DNA of 64,000 nucleotides from JBFMCC01 sp037445635 (GCA_037445635.1 JBBIKC010000007.1:1-64000), one strand, 5' to 3'. Shown: positions 52,171 through 61,942, counted from the first letter of the stretch. Made by a program: numbers and translations. The notes: a model not told the origin generated them from the sequence alone.

Positions 52171-52903
52171 CGAATTTCCACGGGCATAAGATTCGCTCCA
52201 GCCAATCCACAGTGAAATACAGCCCCAGCCCCAGCAGGGACATGGCGATCACGCCCGCGTACATGGCGGGATAATTCAAGAGCGTGCTTCCGTTGTAGTA
52301 AATGTAATAACCCAGTCCGCGCTGGGTGGCGAACAGTTCGGCGATGTACAACACGGCGACCGCCGTCCCCACCGACTGTCGGAGCGCCGTCAAAATGGCG
52401 GGCAGACTCGCGGGGAGATACACAAATCGGAACAGGGCGCGCCTGCCCGCTCCCAGACTGCGCAGGCTCTGGAACAATTGCGGCGGCAATGCGGCGGCTT
52501 GATCCCTGACCAGCACAACGATTTGGAAGAACAGGATCAAAAAGATGATCGCGATCTTCGCCGCGTCGCCGATCCCTAGAAACAACAGGATGACCGGCAC
52601 GAAGACGACTTTGGGGATTGGATACAGCAGATAGATGATCGGAGAGACAAAACGGTTCAGCCGCGCGGACCCGCCGACTGCCAGCCCTGCCGGGACCGCC
52701 GTCAACACCGAGAGCAGGGTCCCCGCCACCACGCGCCACAGACTGGCGAGCGCGTGATCGGAGAGTCCCCGGGCCAACTCGCTGAAGAAGACGCGGGTCA
52801 CGACGATGGGCGTCGGCAAAATGGGACGGTTCACCAGCATGGCAGCAGCCTGCCATAGAATGAGCAGCCCCAGCGCGGCGAGCAGGACATCACGGCGTTT
52901 CAT
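52163..52903 (-). CDS. ABC transporter permease (SsuC/TauC/ThiX type)
   Basis: A 246-residue permease with six membrane helices and the BPD_transp_1 fold. The EAA-like loop is FQSLRSLGAGRRALFRFVYLPA. It pairs with the ATPase and binding protein encoded upstream and overlaps the ATPase gene by 14 nt. The family imports sulfonates, taurine, nitrate or thiamine precursors; the substrate is set by the binding protein. Confidence 0.88.
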   Translation of the reverse strand: MKRRDVLLAALGLLILWQAAAMLVNRPILPTPIVVTRVFFSELARGLSDHALASLWRVVAGTLLSVLTAVPAGLAVGGSARLNRFVSPIIYLLYPIPKVVFVPVILLFLGIGDAAKIAIIFLILFFQIVVLVRDQAAALPPQLFQSLRSLGAGRRALFRFVYLPASLPAILTALRQSVGTAVAVLYIAELFATQRGLGYYIYYNGSTLLNYPAMYAGVIAMSLLGLGLYFTVDWLERILCPWKFVN

Positions 52904-53657
52904 CGTTCAATTCCCTCCGCAATGTTTTGCATATTTCGAGATATTCGTTGGTTTGACGATATTCGGCGTTCCCCGCGTTTTGATTCGCAAAGATTCCCGG
53001 CTTCGTGTTCGGCGGTTGACTCAACAAAAGGATCTTCCTGCCCATGACCGCCGCCTCTTCGATGGCGTGCGTGACCATAATCAGGGTAATGCCCTGTTCT
53101 TCACACAGTTCCAGCGTCAGCGATTGCAGGTCTTCGCGGATGACCGCATCGAGCGAGGAAAAGGGCTCGTCCATGAGCAGGATGTCGGGGCGCAGGGCGA
53201 GGGTGCGCGCAATGGCGGTGCGTTGACGTTCTCCGCCTGAGATTTGAGACGGATACTTGTCCGCGAGATGAGCGATGCCGAGTCTCTCCAGCCACGGCAT
53301 GATATTTTGTGTCCTTTGATGACTCTGCGGCGCGTGCCTGCCGTCGGGTCCGTAAAAGTTGCGGACGCGCAGGCCCAGTTCCGCGTTTTGTCTGACGGTT
53401 GACCACGGAAGCAGGCCGTAATCCTGCAGGATCAGTCCCGTGCCGGGGCGCGGACGTGCGATGACTTCGCCTTCGATCGAAATCACCCCGCTGGTTGGTT
53501 TCAGCAAGCCTGCCAGCAGGTAGAGCAGGCTGGTCTTCCCGCAGCCCGACGGCCCGATGACCGCCCACGTCTCGCCGCGCCCGACGGTCCAATCGAAGGA
53601 TCGGAAGATGGGTGGATGGTGAGGGTAGCCAAACGTGAGGGAATGGGCGCGGATCAT
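52890..53657 (-). CDS. ABC transporter ATP-binding protein (SsuB/TauB/ThiZ type)
   Basis: A 255-residue ATPase: Walker A GPSGCGKTS, Q-loop LILQDYGLLPW, signature ISGGERQRTAIARTLA, Walker B LLMDEPFSSLD and the switch His in VTHAIEEA. It energises the importer. A hairpin lies between the binding-protein stop and this start, which could reduce ATPase expression relative to the binding protein. Confidence 0.92.
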   Translation of the reverse strand: MIRAHSLTFGYPHHPPIFRSFDWTVGRGETWAVIGPSGCGKTSLLYLLAGLLKPTSGVISIEGEVIARPRPGTGLILQDYGLLPWSTVRQNAELGLRVRNFYGPDGRHAPQSHQRTQNIMPWLERLGIAHLADKYPSQISGGERQRTAIARTLALRPDILLMDEPFSSLDAVIREDLQSLTLELCEEQGITLIMVTHAIEEAAVMGRKILLLSQPPNTKPGIFANQNAGNAEYRQTNEYLEICKTLRRELNDETP

Positions 53658-53668
53658 TGCGGGACGAA

Positions 53669-53696
53669 AAGTGACAGCCCGGGTCGGCTGTCACTT
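53669..53696 (-). terminator. partial terminator inside the ABC importer operon
   Basis: Arms 53669-53679 and 53686-53696 pair perfectly over 11 bp and, read on the minus strand, are followed by TTTTCG. It lies between the binding-protein gene and the ATPase gene, so it may act as an attenuator giving more binding protein than membrane components. Confidence 0.6.
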
Positions 53697-53720
53697 GATT
53701 ATAACGGGATCAACTTCCGG

Positions 53721-54668
53721 TCAGGGGAGAAGCGAGGCGTTGACCGAGTCCGCGTAGGCGACGTCAACGTCCAATATCCCTTTTTCCTTCAGCCAGGCAA
53801 GCGCGTCGTTCCACTCCGTCTCGGTTGGCACGCCTGCGGCGGGGAAGGGCGGCGTCCGATAGGTTTCCAGCAGAGGCGGCGGTACCAGTTGCTGTTCGCT
53901 CAGCACGTTCTGGTATTTGGCAGGATCGGCGTTGAGCATGGCCGCGGCTTCCTCGACGGCGGCGAGAAAACCCCTGATTGCTTCGGGATTTGCATCAATC
54001 ACAGCCTTGCGGAAGGAGATGACGCTGAAGCCGTATTCGGGATGATTCGAATCGTCCGCCACGATCACGCCGCCCTGCGCCACGACCAGCGACGCGAGCG
54101 GGTCGGGCATGACGCCTGCCTGCAATTCGCCGGAAGCCAGCAGCGCCATGCGGTCGGGGATCTTTGGCACGGCGATGGTTTTGATCTCGTCGGCGGTGAA
54201 GCCCTCGGCTTGCAGGAGGCGCTCGGTGACGTATTCGATGACCGTTCCCTGCGAGACGCCGATCTCGACGCCTTTCAACTCGTCAACGGCGGTGATGCCG
54301 CTTTGCCCTGAAGCGAGGATGAAGAAATGCCCGTAGCCGGGAGAGGGCCGCAGCGCATAGCGGACCGCCTGCATTTGGATCGTCTCTTTGTTGAAGAGCA
54401 TTACCGCGAGCGTCTCATTGACCGTGCCGTCCGCCTGACCAGCGGCGAGTAACTGGTCGCGTTCGGGCGCGGAGGCGACCGGCACGAACTCCACGGCGAC
54501 GCCGTATTTTGCAAACAGCCCCTCCTGTTGCGCGACATACATCGGGAGTGTGTCAATGATCGGCAGGACGGCGATCTTCAAGGCGACCGCTTCCCGCGGC
54601 GCGGCGGGCGCACACGCCGATACAAGAAGGGCGAGACCAAGCAACACAAATGCAATGTTATGTTTCAT
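53721..54668 (-). CDS. ABC substrate-binding lipoprotein (NMT1/THI5-like)
   Basis: A 315-residue lipoprotein (VSAC). The mature part opens with LKIAVLPIIDTLPMYVAQQEGLF, then VNETLAVMLF, VEIGVSQGTVIEYV and AGVMPDPLA, as in NMT1/THI5-like periplasmic proteins. Members bind pyrimidine thiamine precursors, sulfonates or related compounds; no TPP riboswitch was found upstream, so a thiamine role is unproven. A TATAAT box and AAAGGAT ribosome site precede it. First gene of the importer operon. Confidence 0.85.
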   Translation of the reverse strand: MKHNIAFVLLGLALLVSACAPAAPREAVALKIAVLPIIDTLPMYVAQQEGLFAKYGVAVEFVPVASAPERDQLLAAGQADGTVNETLAVMLFNKETIQMQAVRYALRPSPGYGHFFILASGQSGITAVDELKGVEIGVSQGTVIEYVTERLLQAEGFTADEIKTIAVPKIPDRMALLASGELQAGVMPDPLASLVVAQGGVIVADDSNHPEYGFSVISFRKAVIDANPEAIRGFLAAVEEAAAMLNADPAKYQNVLSEQQLVPPPLLETYRTPPFPAAGVPTETEWNDALAWLKEKGILDVDVAYADSVNASLLP

Positions 54669-54700
54669 CGAAGATGATCCTTTGCCTTGAATTTGAGGCG

Positions 54701-54706
54701 ATTATA
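54701..54706 (-). promoter_or_regulatory. -10 box of the ABC importer operon
   Basis: ATTATA here reads as TATAAT on the minus strand, 33 nt before the ATG at 54668. The leader would be about 25 nt and includes the ribosome site, with no room for a riboswitch. Confidence 0.5.
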
Positions 54707-54759
54707 TGGGAGCGCACCGTCCCAGCCAGTGAAGATTGTCCGCGTTTTTACGCCAACAC

Positions 54760-54963
54760 TCACATCGTTTTCGAGCGAAGGATGCAGCGCACCCAGCGGC
54801 CGTGTTCGATTGAAACCATACCGCCGCGATCCCAATAGAAGTAAGTGTCCGCAGGGCGGCCCCTCTCAAATATTGCAGATACATGGATCGCCCTTCGATC
54901 GGTCGCAGCAAATATAGAAACGATGGCATCCGTGGCGTTGCAGAATCTGATCTTGTGTACCCG
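54760..54963 (-). CDS. possible small protein, unknown
   Basis: A minus-strand frame of about 68 codons with protein-like content (ATDRRAIHVSAIF, TYFYWDRGGMVSIEHGRW). No ribosome site is obvious and the family is not recognised. The remaining 54990-55288 gap contains a REP-like hairpin (GGACGGC with GCCGTCC, 55064-55079) and no gene. Confidence 0.3.
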   Translation of the reverse strand, partial: RVHKIRFCNATDAIVSIFAATDRRAIHVSAIFERGRPADTYFYWDRGGMVSIEHGRWVRCILRSKTM

Positions 54964-55288
54964 CATGCAGAACCCGAAACCATTCAAGTGCCGTCATTTT
55001 TTACGGGAGGACGTCCCCGCGGCTATCACAAATTTCAGTAAATCACAGGTTTCGCTTTGAGTCGGACGGCTTGCCGTCCAACATGGCAGGAGCAAGTTCC
55101 TGCATTCCAAAATCGCGATTATAGGCGATGGCGGCAGGGATATTAATCCGCGTCTCATGTAATTGCGGAGAGCGGTTGATCCCACCGCGGTGCCGGATTG
55201 TGAACCGCCATCCGACTTGCAAAATTGTAATTTGAAAGAGGACTTTTGGTAAATTCCCTCAACATTCGCAGCCTATTAAGATGGGGGC

Positions 55289-57736
55289 ATGAAAAGGAGC
55301 ATTCTCGTGAAAAGACAACCGAAAACAGCGACCCTGTTCATCGTCTCGATCCTTCTCGCCATCCTGACAGGATCGTACCTGACGAACGCGGCCTCCGCCC
55401 TGACCGAGGACATTGTCCTGCTGCCGGTCTCGTATTCCGTACAATCCGGAAAGTCGAGCGGGAAACCCGTCGCTGTTTTGGGCACTCTGGATCTTTCGAA
55501 CAAGGAAGACCGCCCCAATAAATACGTCGCTTTCGAGACCCCCAAGGAAACGTTCAAAGGGACGTTCATCTTTGCGCTGCCGAAAAATGTGGCCAGTCTA
55601 TCTGGATTCGATATGGAACTCCAGGTCAATTTCTGGGGACCCAAATATTCCAGCCAAAAATGGTACTGGTATGTGTACAATTGGAAAAAGGATACCTGGG
55701 TCAGGATCGGCTCGAACAGGGATACAAAACCCAACGTTTGGGTGATGCAAAAATTCAAGATCGAGAATCCCAGCCGGTATGTGAACAAAGCCGGCGAGAT
55801 CCGCGTCATGCTGCGCTCCGACAATGCCAGCGGTGATGCGAAGCTCGACTATATCGCCATCCTCTTGGCACAGCACGCCCCCAAGAGTTCCCCGTCCGCG
55901 GCCGCCACATCGACTCCAACGGTCACCCTGCCGCCTGCGACATTCACCCCGTCGCCGGTCTCCGAGACCGCGATCCCTCAGTCAACTTCTACGCCGACCA
56001 ATAGCCCTGCGCCGGTCGAGACGCTCGTTCCCTCCAGCACTCCGGATACCAATCCGCCGGGTTCGGGTCCCAACGCTGACGCAAACGCGACTGCGACTCC
56101 ATCTGCAACTGTTACGCCGACCAATTCGCCCATCCCGCCGCGTACCACACATACGCCTTCGCCCACTTCTACGCGGCTTCCATCGAAGACCCCAACCCCT
56201 TCGATAACATTGACTCCCTCTGTCACGGCCACGCACACGGCGACGCTCACGCGCACACCTTCCCCTACGGCATCGCTCACCCCCGAAACGCCCATTGGAC
56301 AGGCCGTGACGGACACGCCCGCAGGCACTGCGACTCGCACGCCGACGAAAACGCCGACCTCCTCCCGCACACCCACCTCGACCCGCACACCATCCATGAC
56401 GCCGTCCATGTCACCTACCCCTTCCCATACCCAGACACCGAATCTGACGGCGAGTCCCACCCCCATTGCAGGCGCACAGGTTTTCTACGTATCTATGGCG
56501 GGTAACAATACCGACGGGAAGTCCTGGGCGACGGCGTGGCGCGGGTTCGGCCAGATCAATTGGAATGCAATTCAGCCAGGGGCTGTGATCTATGTCTCTG
56601 GAGGGGCAGCCAGCGCAACATATAGCGGAGGCATCAAGATTTCCAAAAGCGGAACCGCAAATGGATATATTACGATTGACATCGGCGCGAATTCGCCTTC
56701 TCCGTCGGGACACAGCGGAACGGTCATCATCGAGGGCGGGAGTCAGTGCTTCCGAATCACTGGCAGTTATATCAGGCTGAGGAATATCACCTGTCAGCAC
56801 GCCACCGACGACGGTATCCGCATCGAGGGCACGGGCACGGTATTGGAGAACAATACGATCCGAGAGACTTACGGAGAAGGAATTCATGTTCACTACTGCA
56901 AGGGTTGTGTGGTAAGGGGAAACAGGGTTACCACATTCCCCAATGACGGCGCTGGAGAGAACAGGCCGTATCAGACGGATGGGATTGTCGTTTATGAGTC
57001 GTCGGATACGCTGATCGAGTTCAACTGGATCAGGCTGACGAATCAATACGGTCCCGCGCACATTGACGGGATTCAAGCCAGCACCAAACTCGGAACGAGT
57101 TACAAGAACATCACCATCCGCTACAACTATGTGGAGAATACGAAGGCTGCTACGAGTAACTCGCAGGGCATTTATTTGACGCAGATGCAGGGCAGGGTGG
57201 AGATTGTAGGGAACGTCGTCAATCATCCGAGCGGCAATCAGACCGTGGTCAGTTATCTGTCCAACAACGCGCCTGTGGATGTCTTCGTCGTCGGCAACAC
57301 CATCAAGTGCGCTGGGTATCGCTGTCTGCTGGTTGGCGACGATCGGCCCGTCATCAAGAACAACATCATCTGGCACACGGGTGTTGGTCAATTGGTGGAT
57401 TTGAGGAATGTAAATTGCGGCTCTGCCGACATTGACAATAATCTGTACTACGCGCCCAATACGTCTTATCCGTTTGCTGGGTGCGGGCGGTCGTGGTCGG
57501 ATTGGCGCGGCTATGGTCTGGATGCCAGCGGCATCTTCGGCCAAAACCCAAACCTTGACAGTTGTTATCGTCCTGCGGCGAACAGCCCGTCGGTCGGGAA
57601 GGGCGGGGTTCTCGGCACAGACTACAGCAGCGGGCTTTCGATGTCCCTGTGCGGTCCAAATGGAGCCAACGCGTTTCTCCCTGTGGTGTTGCAGAGCAGA
57701 GGCGGCGATTGGGATATTGGAGCGTATGAACGTTAA
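55289..57736 (+). CDS. secreted right-handed beta-helix protein with a long Thr/Pro linker
   Basis: About 815 residues. A signal peptide (about 1-36) leads to a beta-rich domain (about 45-205, KSSGKPVAVLGTLD, FDMELQVNFWGP). A Thr/Ser/Pro linker of about 185 residues follows, then a parallel beta-helix (about 400-815) with many N-x-I and V-xNN turns (IRLRNITCQHATDDGIRIEG, VLENNTIRETYGEGIHVH), as in pectate-lyase-like and polysaccharide-binding proteins. No catalytic set is certain. It probably acts on or binds glycans outside the cell. A GTG at 55307 with AAAAGGAG upstream is an alternative start. Confidence 0.78.
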   Translation: MKRSILVKRQPKTATLFIVSILLAILTGSYLTNAASALTEDIVLLPVSYSVQSGKSSGKPVAVLGTLDLSNKEDRPNKYVAFETPKETFKGTFIFALPKNVASLSGFDMELQVNFWGPKYSSQKWYWYVYNWKKDTWVRIGSNRDTKPNVWVMQKFKIENPSRYVNKAGEIRVMLRSDNASGDAKLDYIAILLAQHAPKSSPSAAATSTPTVTLPPATFTPSPVSETAIPQSTSTPTNSPAPVETLVPSSTPDTNPPGSGPNADANATATPSATVTPTNSPIPPRTTHTPSPTSTRLPSKTPTPSITLTPSVTATHTATLTRTPSPTASLTPETPIGQAVTDTPAGTATRTPTKTPTSSRTPTSTRTPSMTPSMSPTPSHTQTPNLTASPTPIAGAQVFYVSMAGNNTDGKSWATAWRGFGQINWNAIQPGAVIYVSGGAASATYSGGIKISKSGTANGYITIDIGANSPSPSGHSGTVIIEGGSQCFRITGSYIRLRNITCQHATDDGIRIEGTGTVLENNTIRETYGEGIHVHYCKGCVVRGNRVTTFPNDGAGENRPYQTDGIVVYESSDTLIEFNWIRLTNQYGPAHIDGIQASTKLGTSYKNITIRYNYVENTKAATSNSQGIYLTQMQGRVEIVGNVVNHPSGNQTVVSYLSNNAPVDVFVVGNTIKCAGYRCLLVGDDRPVIKNNIIWHTGVGQLVDLRNVNCGSADIDNNLYYAPNTSYPFAGCGRSWSDWRGYGLDASGIFGQNPNLDSCYRPAANSPSVGKGGVLGTDYSSGLSMSLCGPNGANAFLPVVLQSRGGDWDIGAYER

Positions 57737-57931
57737 GTTTCCGGCCTAGCAAGCCCCACAGGCATATAACGCCGGGTCGGGATGAAGATTCAACCGCCGA
57801 GCACGCAGCGTTCCGCCGTCCTTTCGGAAAACAGCGAAGAGAAAATCCAAAGGAAACTCAGCAATCTCGGCGGCCTGTGCGGTAAATGCCCCGGCGAACG
57901 ATGCTTATCCTGAATTCACGCGAGGGAATTT
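57737..57931. other. short gap with a possible remnant
   Basis: A minus-strand frame of about 52 codons (57746-57901) with AAEIAEFPLDFLFAVFRKDG and no start codon may be a gene remnant. Nothing else is recognisable here. Confidence 0.25.
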
Positions 57932-59116
57932 CTAAATGCTGATATCAATGCTGTCACCCAGCAAAGCAGCCCGCGCCATCCCGGAGGTGGAAACGGATTC
58001 TTTGCCCGAGTCAGAACGGCTCTTCCACCAGGACGCCACCTGACCCGGCAATGCGTGCCAGTATCCTCCACCCGCTTTTGTCTCCTCCAAAAAAGTCTCA
58101 TAGGCCTGCCTGGCAATGCCTGTGCCCGAGTAATCGGGATGAACCAGCATCAATGCCATGCCATGATATTTTTTTATAAAGGAAATCTTATCCGTCCAAA
58201 TTTGGTGAGACGTTTTACCCAGAACATTGAACAGTGTGGAGTCCTGCGGCAACGTGTACGGAAGTTCAAGAAACTGCCCAATCGTGAACGGCCATATACT
58301 CATCACGCCGCCCGGCATTGGTTCGAAAGGATCGGTATCGAAGAATGACAGGTCGTATTGGATATCCAATTGTTGCATCCAGTGAGGATTTCGGTGCGTA
58401 TACGGTGCGCGAAATCCCTCAGCCTGAAATTCCCGTACATAGCGGTTGATCGCCGCGGCCTGTTTCGTAAAAGCAGGGTAAGAACTGAACAACTTACTGT
58501 CGTGTTTCAATCCATGCACGCCTATCTCAAAGCCGCGCCGTCTCAGGTCGGACATCAAGCCAAGATCCAGTTGATATCTCTCAGGAACAAAGTTGAAAGA
58601 GGATCGAAATCCCAGTGACTCTTCCAGATCTGCCAGGACCGGGATGGCACGCTGGCCATCCGCAGTTTCAACGTCGTGGGTCAGCACAAAGGCAAACTGC
58701 TTTCCGTCCGGCCAAAAATACCTGAAATCCACTTCGGCTTTACCGACAATCAACAATGCCTGGCGCAGGATTTCCCACTGGAACCGTGCATAGCGCGGTT
58801 CGATCGGCCACTCCAGGATGGATGCCCTGCGAGCCGTATCGCTGTGGATACGACGCATCAAGTGGGTTACTTTTTGCGAAAGAAATGGTTTGAGGGCATA
58901 ATATACGCGCCGAGCCAATCCAAACCGATATCGCTTCGGGCCAAACTGTCCCTCGCCAAGAGTCCATTCCAATATGGCATCAAGGTCCAGATTTGCCTCG
59001 CCGGCCATTAAGAGCGGCACAGCACGGACAACCGCCTCCTGCCAGACCTCATCCGCGAAGTCGGGCTGACAGAGCCAGAAGTTCCGCGGGTGATTGGAGA
59101 GCCAAAGATTCGACAT
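57932..59116 (-). CDS. polysaccharide deacetylase-like protein (NodB/CE4-like)
   Basis: A 394-residue protein whose central part has LTHDVE and a later GVHGLKHD, the metal-binding blocks of NodB-type deacetylases. The N-terminal 140 residues are helical and of unknown role, and the C-terminal VHPDYSGTG block is typical of the family. It may remove acetyl groups from a polysaccharide intermediate. No signal peptide is seen, so it is probably cytosolic. Part of the minus-strand glycan cluster, 13 nt from the methyltransferase gene. Confidence 0.78.
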   Translation of the reverse strand: MSNLWLSNHPRNFWLCQPDFADEVWQEAVVRAVPLLMAGEANLDLDAILEWTLGEGQFGPKRYRFGLARRVYYALKPFLSQKVTHLMRRIHSDTARRASILEWPIEPRYARFQWEILRQALLIVGKAEVDFRYFWPDGKQFAFVLTHDVETADGQRAIPVLADLEESLGFRSSFNFVPERYQLDLGLMSDLRRRGFEIGVHGLKHDSKLFSSYPAFTKQAAAINRYVREFQAEGFRAPYTHRNPHWMQQLDIQYDLSFFDTDPFEPMPGGVMSIWPFTIGQFLELPYTLPQDSTLFNVLGKTSHQIWTDKISFIKKYHGMALMLVHPDYSGTGIARQAYETFLEETKAGGGYWHALPGQVASWWKSRSDSGKESVSTSGMARAALLGDSIDISI

Positions 59117-59128
59117 TCAACACCTGTA

Positions 59129-60031
59129 CTAAATTCTGAAGTCAGCTATACCGTCTTCGATGGGATAGGCACGTTCGCATGAGCGGCACAAATACGCATT
59201 CGAGGAACGCGTGACAGGACTATAGCACGATGGGCATGCCAATAAGTCGTCCACGCTTTTGCCTTCTTCCAAGGCATCTCCCCCGCTTGTCCAGGTCTTA
59301 CAAATAATCCATGGCGCTATTTTAACGACGCCGAAAAAGGGAGCAAAAGCGCGGCCTGCAACCTTCCATCCCTCGAAGTCACCAATCTTTCCCGGGACTT
59401 TATCCAGCACGCCCACACCGAGATACTTCATCTGCGAGAAACCGCTTTGGAGTAATACCCGATGAACATACGTGGGGTGGTGTTGGATCAATGTCTTGCC
59501 GGAAAGCATCGGCTCCAAAGAAAAGGGGGTCTCCTTGCCCAAATGCATAAGTTTGCACACCAACTGCCGGGCGCTTAGCTTATTGCTGTAATTAAAGATA
59601 AAACAGCCGCCCTTTCCGAGGATTCGATTTACCCCATCTGATACAAGCTGGGAATTCGGCAGGTGATGAAACACGCGCATCATCAGGGCGCAGTCAAAAC
59701 TCGAACCGCGAAAAGGCAGATGATTCGCGTCAGCGGCAATATAGGTTGCTCTCTCCCCAAAAGACTCCCGCCCCTGTCGAAGAAGCGTCATTGATCCGTC
59801 CAGCATCACCACCTGTTCGAATCGATCCAGATAGCAGTCCGCCAGACGACCGAAACCGCAACCGATGTCAATGATGCGGCGGCCGGAAGCAGGCAACAGA
59901 TCGCGGATAATGGAATGTTCCAGTTCATCCAACCTGACCCTGGATTTTTCCACCCAAAAGTCCTTGTATTCGATACCTTCGTACAGTTGGCTGGGTTTCG
60001 TATTCGGTTCAAAACGCGCAGGCAATCCCAA
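59129..60031 (-). CDS. SAM-dependent methyltransferase with a C-terminal zinc ribbon
   Basis: About 300 residues. The methyltransferase domain (about 25-190) has RRIIDIGCGFGRLADCYLD, then LPFRGSSFDCALMM. The C-terminus holds CPSC and CRSC with AYPIEDGIADF, a Trm112/YcaR-like zinc ribbon often fused to such enzymes in cell-wall loci. The TTG at 60031 was preferred over the ATG at 60049 because GGAGGT lies 5 nt upstream. It probably methylates a lipid or sugar intermediate. Confidence 0.8.
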   Translation of the reverse strand: MGLPARFEPNTKPSQLYEGIEYKDFWVEKSRVRLDELEHSIIRDLLPASGRRIIDIGCGFGRLADCYLDRFEQVVMLDGSMTLLRQGRESFGERATYIAADANHLPFRGSSFDCALMMRVFHHLPNSQLVSDGVNRILGKGGCFIFNYSNKLSARQLVCKLMHLGKETPFSLEPMLSGKTLIQHHPTYVHRVLLQSGFSQMKYLGVGVLDKVPGKIGDFEGWKVAGRAFAPFFGVVKIAPWIICKTWTSGGDALEEGKSVDDLLACPSCYSPVTRSSNAYLCRSCERAYPIEDGIADFRI

Positions 60032-60110
60032 GGTACACCTCCAAATCATGCAATCAGAGCGTCAAGGATGACAATAGTATTTCAACCGCTAATAACAGAT
60101 TGAATTGCCA

Positions 60111-61121
60111 CTATCCAAAATGCCTATAAAGCAATTCGCCCAGGATGCGGCAAACCTGGGGCGGAGACATTTGAATTACCCTGCTTAACACATTTCCCAA
60201 CCTGCCGTTGCTTACCTTCTTTTCGTGAGGAGCGAGATATGTATATGGGAGGCGAAATTCACGCGCGCCCCACCGGCTCTTGAATGTCCGCAAGCCCGTG
60301 TTTGCCAGATCGGTTTTGCCAAAATCCATAACCTCGAAACCGTTTTCGCAACCCCATTGAATTGCGCTCCACATGATCAGGTTGTTGGGGCGGGCCTGCA
60401 GGTCGTCAGGAAGAGACGCGCCATACTTGTATGTTAACGTTTTTTGCCAGTGCAGAAACACGGCGCCTGCAACGCATCGCTGCTCGATATAGGCCAGGAG
60501 GAGAAAGCCCAATCTCTGTTCGAACAGCCTGCCCAGCCCCCTGAAAAACTTCCACGGCTGGACGGGAACACCCTGGCGGCGCCGGGTTAGAAGATGCATG
60601 TTGTAGAATTCTTTCAGATGTTCCTGCGAATCGCCGCGGACAATCTGGACGCCTTTCTGACGGGCGATTTTTATATTCCGGCGATGCATCTCATGCAGGC
60701 GGGCGAAAACGCTCTCATGGTCCGGCTCCAGACCCAAGACATGAAAGACGCAATCAGAATCGGTAACGAGAGCCGGATGCTGCGGATAATCGCCGCGTAG
60801 TTCCACGCTGTGAACGTTTTCGGCCTTTGCCAGCGAGAGCACTTCCCCGGCAAGTTGCGCGCGCTCCTCGTCATTTTCATACAACGGAGAGCAAAAATCC
60901 GAAAACGGCAAGGATACCCATCTTCGGCCCGTCAGGGGGCTGTTTATTTCCATAACCGGAATGCCCGCAGTGTACCGACCCTCCTCGCCGCGAATTCCGA
61001 CGATAAAGGGGCGATACCCATAAGAATCGGCTATGAGCTGAATCCACGCTGGATGATGGAAAATCATAGAATCGGCTTTGCGACTCAAAAATTCCATCCA
61101 TGTCTGGTCGGGCGGATTCAT
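60111..61121 (-). CDS. FemAB/GNAT-like acyltransferase
   Basis: About 336 residues with the FemAB/Acetyltransf_6 fold: SDFCSPLY, VELRGDYP, RRNIKIARQKGV, and the acetyl-donor block PNNLIMWSAIQWGCENGFEVMDFGKTD. Enzymes of this type add amino acids or acyl groups to peptidoglycan precursors or exopolysaccharide. The start at 61121 has GGAAGGAA upstream; an earlier TTG is less likely. It lies in the glycan cluster between two methyltransferases. Confidence 0.75.
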   Translation of the reverse strand: MNPPDQTWMEFLSRKADSMIFHHPAWIQLIADSYGYRPFIVGIRGEEGRYTAGIPVMEINSPLTGRRWVSLPFSDFCSPLYENDEERAQLAGEVLSLAKAENVHSVELRGDYPQHPALVTDSDCVFHVLGLEPDHESVFARLHEMHRRNIKIARQKGVQIVRGDSQEHLKEFYNMHLLTRRRQGVPVQPWKFFRGLGRLFEQRLGFLLLAYIEQRCVAGAVFLHWQKTLTYKYGASLPDDLQARPNNLIMWSAIQWGCENGFEVMDFGKTDLANTGLRTFKSRWGAREFRLPYTYLAPHEKKVSNGRLGNVLSRVIQMSPPQVCRILGELLYRHFG

Positions 61122-61150
61122 TCCAAGTTCCTTCCCTGCATGTCTCAACG

Positions 61151-61942
61151 CTAAAGAACGACTTTGCGGGGCCCGCCTGAAGGTTTTTTACCGTCGGTCT
61201 TTTGGAAAACCAGGACCGGTTCGGAAGCCCAGCGGGGCGACCCGAACGTGTAGAGAAGCCGCATTGCGTTACGGAACAGCATCGCTTTCAAAGGGGACTT
61301 GGCTTTCATAGTGCGGTAGAAAGAACTGCTTTCGGGTAATGGCAGGTAAACGGCAAGCGGGGCAAATCCAAACGAACTGACAAACTTGACCAGCGTCCTG
61401 TACGTGAAATACCTGACGTGCGCATAGAACTCGTAGCGGGAATGCTCTTTCAGCGGGTCGTGAAAACTTTCTCCTTTCAACAGGTACTTGGGAAGATGGA
61501 CCAGACCGGCGTAATTCGGCGTCGAGATATAGAGAAAGCCGTTATCGGAGAGAATGCGACGGATTTCCTTTAAGTGATTGTCCAGAAAGATCACATGTTC
61601 AATCGTTGCAAGCGATACGACTGCATCGAAGTATCCGTCGGGAAAGGGGAACCTGGTATCTGCATCATCAATATCGAAGGAAACCACATCCATTCCCTGC
61701 TGTCTCAAAACCCGCAGGGCCGTCGGCGAGATGTCGTTACAGATTATTTTTCCAGGATACAAATCATGGATTCTTCGCGCGGCGCCTCCCACCCCGGCGG
61801 CAATATCCAGGATGCGCTTATGCTGTCTATCTCGAAATATCGCCGGGAAGACCCGGTGACGCTCATGAAAACTCGGGTAATCTTCGATCTTCTCTATACC
61901 CTGCAGGCGGGCCTCTTCCACAGGTTCGGCATCTTTTCTCAT
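61151..61942 (-). CDS. SAM-dependent methyltransferase
   Basis: A 263-residue class I methyltransferase: RILDIAAGVGGAARRI, the FPFPDGYFDAVVSLATIEHV block and FLYISTPNY. The acceptor is unknown. It overlaps the ATP-grasp gene by 4 nt (ATGA) and is separated from the FemAB-like gene by 29 nt. Confidence 0.82.
   Translation of the reverse strand: MRKDAEPVEEARLQGIEKIEDYPSFHERHRVFPAIFRDRQHKRILDIAAGVGGAARRIHDLYPGKIICNDISPTALRVLRQQGMDVVSFDIDDADTRFPFPDGYFDAVVSLATIEHVIFLDNHLKEIRRILSDNGFLYISTPNYAGLVHLPKYLLKGESFHDPLKEHSRYEFYAHVRYFTYRTLVKFVSSFGFAPLAVYLPLPESSSFYRTMKAKSPLKAMLFRNAMRLLYTFGSPRWASEPVLVFQKTDGKKPSGGPRKVVL

Noticed and set aside
54669..54760. Possible TPP riboswitch before the THI5-like binding protein
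   Set aside because: The leader after the -10 box is about 25 nt and lacks the conserved CUGAGA and GAUG elements.
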